The notes beneath the pieces are model-generated. The model made no database searches. It was not told where the DNA came from and worked only from the letters and a program-made list of their open reading frames with translations. 45,355 nucleotides of DNA from CAZUZD01 sp964624465 (GTDB lineage: Bacteria > Planctomycetota > Planctomycetia > Isosphaerales > Isosphaeraceae): NCBI GenBank assembly GCA_964624465.1, contig CAZUZD010000014.1, positions 1 to 45,355 on the forward strand, in the 5' to 3' direction. Made by a program: the position numbers and the translations under genes. Of the stretch, positions 34,281 to 43,041 are shown one piece after another; the stretch's first letter is position 1, and every line of letters begins with the position of its first letter.

Positions 34281-34616
34281 CGTTGGCCCTCCATGACCAG
34301 CAGGAGCACTCGGACCGGACCCGGTTGGGGGCGTCGGGGCCAGCCGTTGCAGGTGCCGTGCGCCGCAGAGTGCGGTCGCGAGCGGCTGGGGACCGGAACC
34401 GCTGGGTTGACCGATGGTCGTCCCGGGATCCCCACTCAGGAGTTCTCATCGGCCGCCGGGCAGGCCGGCCATGAGGAACAATCCCGAAAATCCGCACGAC
34501 CCGCACAGATTGCCGGAGGCCGCCAAAGCGAACTGGGGTGCCCACCGGCCCGAATCCTTTCAGGCCTGTGGACACCCCGGCTCAAGTGCGGGTCGGTATG
34601 TTGGGCGAGCGGCCGA
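34281..34616. other. 336-base intergenic region
   Basis: Between the GT87-like gene and the dockerin gene, both minus. It holds the hairpin at 34535-34578 and otherwise shows no gene; it should contain the dockerin gene promoter. Confidence 0.45.
34535..34578 (-). terminator. Long hairpin after the GT87-like gene
   Basis: A 16-position stem (34535-34550 with 34563-34578) with one mismatch and one G-U pair when read on the minus strand, 12-nt loop, 38 bases after the stop. On the plus strand it has two mismatches, so the structure is better for minus-strand RNA. Probable terminator. Confidence 0.55.
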
Positions 34617-36017
34617 TCAGGGCTGCGGCCGGCTCGCCGTGATGCCGCCGTAGTGCGGCTGGGGCAGCTCGTGTCGCAGGCCGGCCCGGGCGTCGCTCGG
34701 AGTCAACCCGAAGTCCTCGGGGGCTCGCAGGCCGACCAGGACGCGCCAGGCCGTCAGCCCGTAGAGGACCAGGGCCGACCAGAAGAACATCCCGTAGAAG
34801 AGCGCGACCTCGTGGCCGTCCTCGCCGAGCAGCACACCGCCGATTTCGCTCGACGTCGTCGCCATCAGGGCGGCCGAGGTGAGCAAGCCGACACCGATGA
34901 TCGTCCGACAGCGTCGTGACATCGGAACCAGGCAGAGCTGATACACGAGGAAGGTGTTCGGGATCAGCAAGGTCACGAAGTGATGCTTCCAGCTCCGCTC
35001 CGAGACGAAGAGCATCGTGAGCACGACCAGGGCGAACTCGCCCAGCCAGCGCGGATCATCGCGCCGGGCGGCCTTGGTACGGCAGAACAGGGCGAGCAGC
35101 CCGACAAACCCCAGGCTCACGAGCTTCACCAGCCGGGCGACCGTCTCGGGAGCCCAGGAGAGCAAGTTCAGGTGGTCGTGTTCCTGGAGGATGTGGCTGT
35201 TGCCGTGCTGACCCTCGGTGTTGGCGTCGGTCAGGACCCGTGTGGCCACCCCGGCCATCGACTGGTTGACCTCCTGGACGCTCGGGATGACCTCCCCCTC
35301 GACGTAGGGGCTGATCATGTTGAGCCGCCACTCCATCAGGCATTCCCAGTTGAATCGCGGCCCGAGCACCGCGCCGGGGATGACGAACAGGAACAGCACC
35401 AGCCCCACGAGCGACGCGCCGACCAGTCGCCAGTTTCGCTTGTAGACGAAGTACGGCAGAAAGAGCGCGGGGGTCACCTTGTACGCGATGCTCAGCGCCA
35501 GCAGCAGGCCCGCCAGGCCGTCGCGGCCCGAGCGCCAGGCCATCAGGGCGCCGACGATCAGCGAGAGGATGAGCAGGTTCACGTTGCCGTGCTGCAGGTC
35601 GCTCAGGATCGGCCGCAGGCTGAGGATCAGCACCAGGGCGATGCCCCAGGACGGGAGCGATTTCCCCTGGCCGCGGGCCATGGTGTGCAAGGCCTGGAAC
35701 GAGCCGGTCGCCATGCCGACCTTCAGGCCGTACCAGAGCATGGCCCCGAGCATCGTCGGCAGCAGGAACAGGGGGTAGAGGGTGAGCGGCAGGATCGGCG
35801 GGTTCGGGAAGTAGTAGCGGTCCCAGATGTTGACGCCCTGGCCGAGCTCCAGCACCTGATGCCGCCAGCGCAGGAAGGCGCTGCGGTGGTCGGCGGCCTT
35901 CCAGGCGTAGGGCAGCGCCGAGCCCAGCATGGTCATGGACCATGCGATCCAGACGGCGCGCCAGCAGTGGACCTCCCAGGCGATGCCGAAGGGTCCCGGC
36001 GACGGCGACTTGGACAC
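34617..36017 (-). CDS. Polytopic GT87-like (DUF2029) glycosyltransferase
   Basis: A 466-residue membrane protein with about ten hydrophobic segments. DUF2029 is a GT-C fold family whose mycobacterial members transfer mannose from polyprenyl-phosphate-mannose. NIWDRYYFPNPPILPLTLYPLF near the N-terminus and GLLLALSIAYKVTPALFLPYFVYKRNW further on are typical stretches. Acceptor and sugar are unknown. GTG at 36017 has GGAGGGAG about 9 bases upstream and is taken as the start; the ATG at 36092 would add 25 poorly conserved residues. It follows the next membrane gene by about 108 bases, so the two probably form an envelope-glycan operon. Confidence 0.78.
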   Translation of the reverse strand: MSKSPSPGPFGIAWEVHCWRAVWIAWSMTMLGSALPYAWKAADHRSAFLRWRHQVLELGQGVNIWDRYYFPNPPILPLTLYPLFLLPTMLGAMLWYGLKVGMATGSFQALHTMARGQGKSLPSWGIALVLILSLRPILSDLQHGNVNLLILSLIVGALMAWRSGRDGLAGLLLALSIAYKVTPALFLPYFVYKRNWRLVGASLVGLVLFLFVIPGAVLGPRFNWECLMEWRLNMISPYVEGEVIPSVQEVNQSMAGVATRVLTDANTEGQHGNSHILQEHDHLNLLSWAPETVARLVKLVSLGFVGLLALFCRTKAARRDDPRWLGEFALVVLTMLFVSERSWKHHFVTLLIPNTFLVYQLCLVPMSRRCRTIIGVGLLTSAALMATTSSEIGGVLLGEDGHEVALFYGMFFWSALVLYGLTAWRVLVGLRAPEDFGLTPSDARAGLRHELPQPHYGGITASRPQP

Positions 36018-36125
36018 GCGGCGCTCCCTCCATGGAGCAAGGCAGATTCGGCGGGACGAGCCTCCAGGCGGTCCCGCGGCGGCGGACGACATCGCCAGGC
36101 CGGCAGGGCCCGACGACCCCCCCGA

Positions 36126-38123
36126 TCAAGGGGGCCAGTGCAGCTCGATCGTCACGCCCTCCGGCGGCGGTCGCAGGCCGATGAACGGCACCGGATCGTC
36201 GCCTTCGGTCACGGCCTCGAGCGGCACGGGCGGTTGGCTCCGCAACCACGGGACGGAGTGATAGCGGAGCACGACCAGACCGTCAAGCTCATCGCCATGC
36301 GCCCCGGGCTCGATCACCAGCCGACCGGGCTCCGCCCGCACCCGGGCCTCGCCCCGGATCGTCGCGCCGCCATACCCCTTGACGCGTGCAAACAGCAACT
36401 GGCTGCGGTACGGCACGGGCCGACCGGTGCGGGCGTCGAGCACCGGCAGCATGATCGTCTGGACGTCCAGGATCTCGATCAGGTCGGGGTGCGCCTGGCA
36501 GAAGGCGACGGCCTTCGGGCTCCAGCAGACGATCGCGGTCGGCCGGTAGATCGCCGCGTAACGCCGGAAGAACGCCTCGTCCCAGTCGGCTCGCTCGAAG
36601 AGGCGGCCCTCACCGAACTGCGTGAAGTTCGTCTTCAGGGAGACCATGAGGTACGGGCCGCCCAGCACCTCGACGCCGGTCAAGTACGGCAGCAGCCCGC
36701 TGAACCGGCCGCCCTGATACGGGTCGGGGATGCCATCAAGGTCGCGCCCGCCTTCCTCGTACAGCAGGCGATCTCCGGGCTCGAGGTGCCGCCGGATCGA
36801 GGCCACCAGCCACTTCAGGCGATCGGTGGGCCGGCTGTTCAGGAACGGCGGTGCACCACTCCACCCGAGCCGGTACCGGACCGAGCCCTGCACGTCGGCC
36901 CCGAAGCCCCACCAGGCCCCGCCCAGCAGCACGGCCAGGAACAGGAGGTCGGGCCGGGCGCGCCAGCCGGAGAGCCGCTCGCGGATCGTCGCCAGGGCCA
37001 GGCCGCCGAGCAGGGCGGCTCCGAGATAAAAGGCATACGTCTGGCGTCCCGGCTGGAGCGTATCGAGTGCCCGGAAGGCCCCCGCCAGGTATCCCCAGGC
37101 GAAGCCCGCCAGCGTGAAGCCCCCCAGGGCCCCGGCCGCCGCCGGTCGGCTCCGCGCCAGGGCGACCAGGCCCGGCACGAGCAGCAGGCAGAGCGTGGGC
37201 TGGATCCAGAGCCCCTGGCGCGCGATGTCGACCAGCCGCTGCCAGACGGGCTCGGGATGATAAAACGCCGGCAAGACCGATCGCAGCAGCCTGGTGAACC
37301 AGAGGCCCGGCCACCACCAGAACGCGTTCACTGCCAGCGTCACCATCCCGATCAACCAGAAGCCGAGATGCCGCGACGGCAAGAGCCCGGCCCTCCGACG
37401 CCTGGCGGTGGCGATGGCCGCCGCGTACGAGGCCAGGGCCATCGGCAGCAGGACCAGGGGCAGCAGCGCATGGGCCAGCAAGGTCAGCGAACTGGCCAGC
37501 GCGCCAAGCAGCCAGCGAACTCCACCGCCCCGTTCCAGGTAGGCGGCCAGGGTGCCGCAGGCGACCAGGCCCAGCGGCACAGCGACGAAGTAAGCCGTCA
37601 TGCCGTACATCGCGAAGTTCAGCGGGAACCCGGCGCCGCCGCCTTCCGTCCAGGCGAACAGCAGGGCCAGCGCCACGGCGAAGGCGGTCGCCTCGGAACG
37701 GAATCCGAAGGCCAGGCTCGCCAGCGCCACCAGCCAGGGCAAGGCGGCCACGGCGACCAGGACCGTGAGCTTGAACGCCTGCGGCAGTCGCTCGCGCGGG
37801 ACGACCGCCGCCACGACGTCGAACAGCGTCGACGACTGCGGGAACAGGACCGTCTTGGGATACCCGGCCATGAAGCTCGGGTCGTAGCCGGCGTTGGTCA
37901 GGGTCCGGTGCAGGAACCCGCCGGCCACCGAGGCGCTGTGAAAGTGCACGGGATGATCGTGCTGCGCGATCGGCCAGTCGCTTCGGAGCGCCCCCCAGCC
38001 GCCCGAACCGATCCAGCAGCCCAGGCCGTGGGCCAGCCCGAGTCCGAGGATCACCAGCCAGGCCATCACGCCGGCCGGTCGGCTGGTCGTCCGTTCCGGG
38101 GCCGGGAGATCGATGGGGCTCAC
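36126..38123 (-). CDS. Large polytopic membrane protein, GT-C/PTPS-related type
   Basis: A membrane protein of about 665 residues with roughly ten to twelve hydrophobic segments in its first two thirds and a soluble C-terminal part. The segment QHDHPVHFHSASVAGGFL followed by GYDPSFMAGYP and FPQSSTLFDVVAAVV resembles the loop of polytopic GT-C or PTPS-related membrane proteins in which Asp/His residues are catalytic. It is adjacent to the GT87-like gene, so it may act in the same surface-glycan pathway. The frame is open up to 38276, but everything before 38218 is the translation of a tRNA gene. GTG at 38123 (20 residues before the first hydrophobic segment) is used; ATG at 38066 is an alternative. 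Confidence 0.65.
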   Translation of the reverse strand: MSPIDLPAPERTTSRPAGVMAWLVILGLGLAHGLGCWIGSGGWGALRSDWPIAQHDHPVHFHSASVAGGFLHRTLTNAGYDPSFMAGYPKTVLFPQSSTLFDVVAAVVPRERLPQAFKLTVLVAVAALPWLVALASLAFGFRSEATAFAVALALLFAWTEGGGAGFPLNFAMYGMTAYFVAVPLGLVACGTLAAYLERGGGVRWLLGALASSLTLLAHALLPLVLLPMALASYAAAIATARRRRAGLLPSRHLGFWLIGMVTLAVNAFWWWPGLWFTRLLRSVLPAFYHPEPVWQRLVDIARQGLWIQPTLCLLLVPGLVALARSRPAAAGALGGFTLAGFAWGYLAGAFRALDTLQPGRQTYAFYLGAALLGGLALATIRERLSGWRARPDLLFLAVLLGGAWWGFGADVQGSVRYRLGWSGAPPFLNSRPTDRLKWLVASIRRHLEPGDRLLYEEGGRDLDGIPDPYQGGRFSGLLPYLTGVEVLGGPYLMVSLKTNFTQFGEGRLFERADWDEAFFRRYAAIYRPTAIVCWSPKAVAFCQAHPDLIEILDVQTIMLPVLDARTGRPVPYRSQLLFARVKGYGGATIRGEARVRAEPGRLVIEPGAHGDELDGLVVLRYHSVPWLRSQPPVPLEAVTEGDDPVPFIGLRPPPEGVTIELHWPP

Positions 38124-38217
38124 GGGCACCGCCAGGGCGGATCGAACAGGACGGGTGGGGGTATGGAACGCGCGAGCGGCCGGAGATCCGGATGGGGACC
38201 GAGGCGAGGGGCGGCAG

Positions 38218-38561
38218 TGCGGCTCGCAGGATTCGAACCTGCAACCAAGGGATTCGAGGCATCCCCGCGTTTCCACGGGGCTCGGACTATCTCATCCTCC
38301 GCGTCCCCGAGGGGTCGACGGAGGCCGGGCGCTCGCGGCGGGGGTTATTGTTGGGACTCACCCCGCTAGTCTCTGAACCGTCCTGGCCACCAGGGCCCTG
38401 CCAGGCTTGGCTGCGGATTGCCGTGCCGGGTCCCGCGTTCGAAGTCGAACCCGAGCCCGGTGTAGGGTTCCCGCAATTCACCCGGTTCCAGCACGGGGGT
38501 CTCCCCCCGGCGGCACCATTTCGTCGATGAGTCCCCTGCTCTGCCGTTGAGCTAGAGCCGC
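38218..38561 (-). tRNA. tRNA-Ile(CAU), interrupted by a group I intron
   Basis: The exons 38561-38527 (35 nt) and 38254-38218 (37 nt) join to a 72-nt tRNA with every stem paired. Acceptor GCGGCTC/GAGCCGC; D stem GCTC/GAGC with loop AACGGCA; anticodon stem GGGGA/TCCCT (one G-U) with 7-base loop CTCATAA; T stem GCAGG/CCTGC with loop TTCGAAT; discriminator A. The anticodon is CAU. The sequence around it closely follows bacterial tRNA-Ile2 (for example GAGCAGG-GACTCATAATC), whose C34 is changed to lysidine by TilS; elongator tRNA-Met is the alternative. Initiator is unlikely since bases 1-72 pair. CCA is not encoded. The intron lies directly after U36. Confidence 0.93.
38255..38526 (-). ncRNA. 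Group I self-splicing intron in the tRNA anticodon loop
   Basis: A 272-nt insert after exon U36, ending in G (38255). Core elements read on the minus strand: P, GAAUUGCGGGAA (38479-38468); Q, AAUCCGCAGCCAAG (38419-38406); R, UUCAGAGACUAG (38377-38366); S, GAGAUAGUCCG (38293-38283). Pairings: P1, exon CAU with GUG at 38516-38514; P2, 6 bp with GAGA loop (38509-38494); P3, CCGGGUG 38485-38479 with CGCCCGG 38331-38325; P4, 38475-38471 with 38416-38412; P5 arm 38460-38426; P6, 38405-38401 with 38386-38382; P7, GACUA 38371-38367 with UAGUC 38289-38285; P8, 38324-38319 with 38301-38296; P9, 7 bp with GAAA loop (38280-38263). It contains no endonuclease gene. Its core resembles the small IC3 introns of tRNA genes. 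Confidence 0.92.
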
Positions 38562-38574
38562 AGTTTGAGGCCGA

Positions 38575-38606
38575 TGTATCTTCGCCCCGGGGCGCCCGGC
38601 AATCAA
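38575..38606 (-). promoter_or_regulatory. Weak candidate promoter of the split tRNA gene
   Basis: On the minus strand TTGATT (38606-38601) and GATACA (38580-38575) resemble -35 and -10 boxes, about 14 bases before the tRNA 5' end. The 20-base spacer is longer than usual and contains a GC palindrome, so this is only a candidate. Confidence 0.25.
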
Positions 38607-38642
38607 GCGGAGAATCGGGGCGCTGTGGAGCGCAATGGGGAA

Positions 38643-38674
38643 GGGCCGCGGCCCGGTCACCCGGATCGCGGCCC
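38643..38674 (-). terminator. Hairpin after the desaturase gene
   Basis: An 8-bp stem (38643-38650 with 38667-38674) with an inner 4-bp CCGG pairing, 29 bases downstream of the desaturase stop and before the tRNA. There is only a short CTTCCCC tail, so it may be a weak terminator or a processing site. Confidence 0.4.
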
Positions 38675-38703
38675 CTCGCGGCAAACTCACGCAGACCGGC
38701 GGC

Positions 38704-39711
38704 TCAGCGGCCGGCCTGGGCGCCGAGCAGGTCGGCCTCGGGCTCGTTGGCTTCCGACGGATCCAGGCTGGACCCATCGTCGAGCGAATCCACGGGGATG
38801 GAGGCCACCTGGCCGTTCGCCTTGATGGTCGGCGTCATGGTCGCGTTCAGCTTGGGAAACTTGACCTTGACGGCCAGGCCGAGGGCCTGCATGACCTTGA
38901 TGCCGTAGTAGGTCGGGTCGATCTCCCACCACTTGAAGCCGTGGCGGGCCGAGGTAGCGTAGGCGTGGTGGTTGTTGTGCCAGCCCTCGCCATAGGTCAG
39001 GGCGGCCACCCACCAGAGGTTCGTCGAGTGGTCGCGGGTCTCGTGCGAGCGGTAGCCCCAGATGTGCGAGGCCGAGTTGACCAGCCAGGTGGTGTGCAGC
39101 ACGAAGATCGTGCGGAGGAAGCCACCCCAGACCAGCCACGAGACGGCGAGCTGCGTGCCGCCGAAGTAATAGCCCAGCCCGTAGAGCAGGCCGAAGAGCC
39201 CCAGGATCAGCGGGAAGTGCATCACGTTCAGGAAGCGGTGCACCGGATCCTTGTACAGGTCGGGGGCCCACTTCTTGAGGTACTCGTCGGTGTGCCGCGA
39301 GGTGATGTCCGGGGTCATCCACCAGAACATGTGGGCCCAGCCGAAGCCCTGGTCGGGCGAGTGAACGTCGCCCTCCTGGTCGGAGAACTTGTGGTGGCGG
39401 CGGTGGTCGGCGACCCAGCCGATCGGCCCGCCCTCGGAGGCCATGCAGCCGAAGGCGGTCATGACGTACTCGAGCGCCTTGGGGCGGGTCTCGAAGCTGC
39501 GGTGCGTGAGCAGGCGGTGATAGGTCATGCAGATGCCGATGCCGCCGGTCAGCCAGTGCAGGAACAGGCAGATCCAGACACCCGACCAGGAGAAGCAGTA
39601 CGGCAGGAAGGCCAGCAAGGCCCCGACATGGAGGACCACAATCCAGAGCAATGGGGCCCAGGCGACATAGGCTGAGCTTTCCTTGGGCGCGGTCGCGGTC
39701 GTCGTCGTCAT
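38704..39711 (-). CDS. Delta-9-type acyl-CoA/acyl-lipid desaturase
   Basis: A 335-residue di-iron membrane desaturase that introduces a cis double bond into fatty acyl chains. All three histidine boxes are present: HRLLTH (65-70), HRRHH (103-107) and HNNHH (245-249). Hydrophobic hairpins lie at about 17-38 and 44-62 and again at about 163-182 and 188-210. The C-terminal 50 residues are acidic. ATG at 39711 has AAGGG upstream. The family needs an electron donor (ferredoxin or NADPH reductase), which is not encoded nearby. It would adjust membrane fluidity. Confidence 0.93.
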   Translation of the reverse strand: MTTTTATAPKESSAYVAWAPLLWIVVLHVGALLAFLPYCFSWSGVWICLFLHWLTGGIGICMTYHRLLTHRSFETRPKALEYVMTAFGCMASEGGPIGWVADHRRHHKFSDQEGDVHSPDQGFGWAHMFWWMTPDITSRHTDEYLKKWAPDLYKDPVHRFLNVMHFPLILGLFGLLYGLGYYFGGTQLAVSWLVWGGFLRTIFVLHTTWLVNSASHIWGYRSHETRDHSTNLWWVAALTYGEGWHNNHHAYATSARHGFKWWEIDPTYYGIKVMQALGLAVKVKFPKLNATMTPTIKANGQVASIPVDSLDDGSSLDPSEANEPEADLLGAQAGR

Positions 39712-40090
39712 TCTGTACCCTTGGAACCTGTGGAAATGAGGCCGGGAGCGACGATCCCACCGGACCCGCCAATCCCGACACCGCCGTGGGGGCGGGGTGG
39801 ATGCTGTCACGCGGAGGCCAAACACGGGGAGGTCAGGCCGAACTGTTCGCAGTCGAGGACGCCCGTTGCGTTCGTCTCAAACTGGACGGCTCATCCCGGC
39901 CATCTCGCTCGCAGACCCGGATTTTTGGTGGGCGGTCTGGGCAGGAAATCTGGGCAAGCGAAGGGTTAAAGCTTACAAAATCAAGCCCCGATCGCCAACC
40001 TTTTTCACGCGCCATTCGCGCGTCGCCGGGCCGGTAACCCGTCGGATCTCGCCCAGAAACCGTCACTTTGCGCGACTCCGAGGATCTCAA
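39712..40090. other. 379-base divergent intergenic region
   Basis: Separates the divergent desaturase and alcohol dehydrogenase genes. An unusually AT-rich patch for this genome (about 39962-39983, including TTAAAGCTTACAAAAT) could be the core of a promoter. No small gene or RNA was recognised. Confidence 0.4.
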
Positions 40091-41032
40091 ATGCGTGGCG
40101 TTTATTGCGATGCCCAGGGCGTGCGACTCCGACGCGACCTGCCCGACCCGACACCCCAACCCGGCGAGGTTGGCCTCCGCGTCCGGCTGGCCGGGATCTG
40201 CGAGACCGACCAGCAGCTCGCCCGGGGGTACATGGGCTTCGAGGGCGTGCTGGGGCACGAGTTCGTCGCAGAGACCGACGACGGCCGGCGCGTGACAGCC
40301 GAGATCAACTTCGCCTGCCGCAACTGCCCCACCTGCCAGGCCGGTCGCTCCAACCACTGCCCGCACCGCACCGTGCTCGGGATCTTCCGGCACGACGGCG
40401 CCATGGCCGATCGGGTGTGCGTCCCCGAGTGGACGCTGCATGCGATCCCCGACGCGATCGAGGACCGTCGCGCCGTGCTCATCGAGCCCCTGGCCGCCGC
40501 GTTCCGGATCCCGCAGGAGGTGCCCATCGCCCCCGGCACCCAGACCGCCGTGCTCGGCGACGGCAAGCTCGGCCTGCTGTGTGCCTGGGTGCTCCGCGAC
40601 GCGGGCGCCCGGGTCACCCTGGTCGGCAAGCATCCCGAGAAGCTGGCCCTGGCGGGCCCCGCGATCGCCACCTGTGCCCGGGACGCGGCCGCTGGCCTGG
40701 GACGGCCGTTCGACCTGGTCGTCGACGCCACCGGCTCCCGCACGGGGCTGCCCCTCGCGCTGGGCCTGGTGCGGCCCGGCGGCACGGTGGTCCTCAAAAC
40801 GACGGTGGCCGCGCCGTACGAGATCGACCTGGCCCGCATCGTCATCGACGAGGTCCGGGTGGTCGGTTCCCGGTGCGGACCCTTCGATCAGGCCATCCGG
40901 GCTCTGTCGGAAGGCCGGTTCGACGTGACCCCGATCGTGGGCGCAGAGTATGGCCTCGACGACGCCGAGGCCGCCTTTGCCGCCGCCGGCCAGCCCGGAG
41001 CCCGCAAGGTGCTGATCCGGGTGGCCGACTGA
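40091..41032 (+). CDS. Zinc-dependent medium-chain alcohol dehydrogenase
   Basis: A 313-residue MDR-family oxidoreductase. The catalytic zinc ligands are C37 (GICETD) and H56-E57 (GHEF). The structural zinc cysteines C76, C79, C82 and C90 are all present. The NAD(P)-binding Rossmann fold has AVLGDGKLGLLCAWVLRDAG (about 153-172) in place of G-x-G-x-x-G, and VVDATGS follows. It is shorter than ADH of 340-380 residues and resembles threonine- or polyol-dehydrogenase relatives acting on small alcohols. Substrate unknown. ATG at 40091 has GAGGA 6 bases upstream. Confidence 0.85.
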   Translation: MRGVYCDAQGVRLRRDLPDPTPQPGEVGLRVRLAGICETDQQLARGYMGFEGVLGHEFVAETDDGRRVTAEINFACRNCPTCQAGRSNHCPHRTVLGIFRHDGAMADRVCVPEWTLHAIPDAIEDRRAVLIEPLAAAFRIPQEVPIAPGTQTAVLGDGKLGLLCAWVLRDAGARVTLVGKHPEKLALAGPAIATCARDAAAGLGRPFDLVVDATGSRTGLPLALGLVRPGGTVVLKTTVAAPYEIDLARIVIDEVRVVGSRCGPFDQAIRALSEGRFDVTPIVGAEYGLDDAEAAFAAAGQPGARKVLIRVAD

Positions 41033-41057
41033 GCCGGCTGCCCCGGGCGAGTCCCGG

Positions 41058-42974
<1,917 letters not shown>

Positions 42975-43041
42975 GAGACGCTGCCTTCAGGACTGCGGGA
43001 TTCGGTCGTGGCCTTGAGCGACGCGACGGGCGGGCCGGGAC

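Noticed and set aside
38218..38295. Contiguous tRNA with a long variable arm (Ser or Leu type) made from the T arm and the sequence just before it
   Set aside because: The 5' acceptor strand that pairs with GAGCCGC is missing nearby and is found exactly at 38561-38555; only the split arrangement pairs all stems.
34980..38369. 1129-residue plus-strand open frame
   Set aside because: Runs antisense through two membrane-protein genes and into the tRNA; Gln/Arg/Pro-rich shadow without a motif.
38366..38380. P3 of the intron formed by AACCG (38487-38483) with CGGUU (38380-38376)
   Set aside because: The second strand lies before P7, whereas the P3 3' strand must follow the P7 5' strand. The pairing with 38331-38325 has the right order and 7 pairs.
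38192..38530. 112-residue plus-strand open frame over the intron
   Set aside because: It is antisense to the split tRNA and intron. It does not resemble a LAGLIDADG, GIY-YIG or HNH endonuclease, so the intron has no homing-endonuclease gene.
41043..41057. Small hairpin between convergent alcohol dehydrogenase and topoisomerase genes
   Set aside because: Only 5 bp with a 5-base loop, expected by chance at this GC content; not listed as a terminator.
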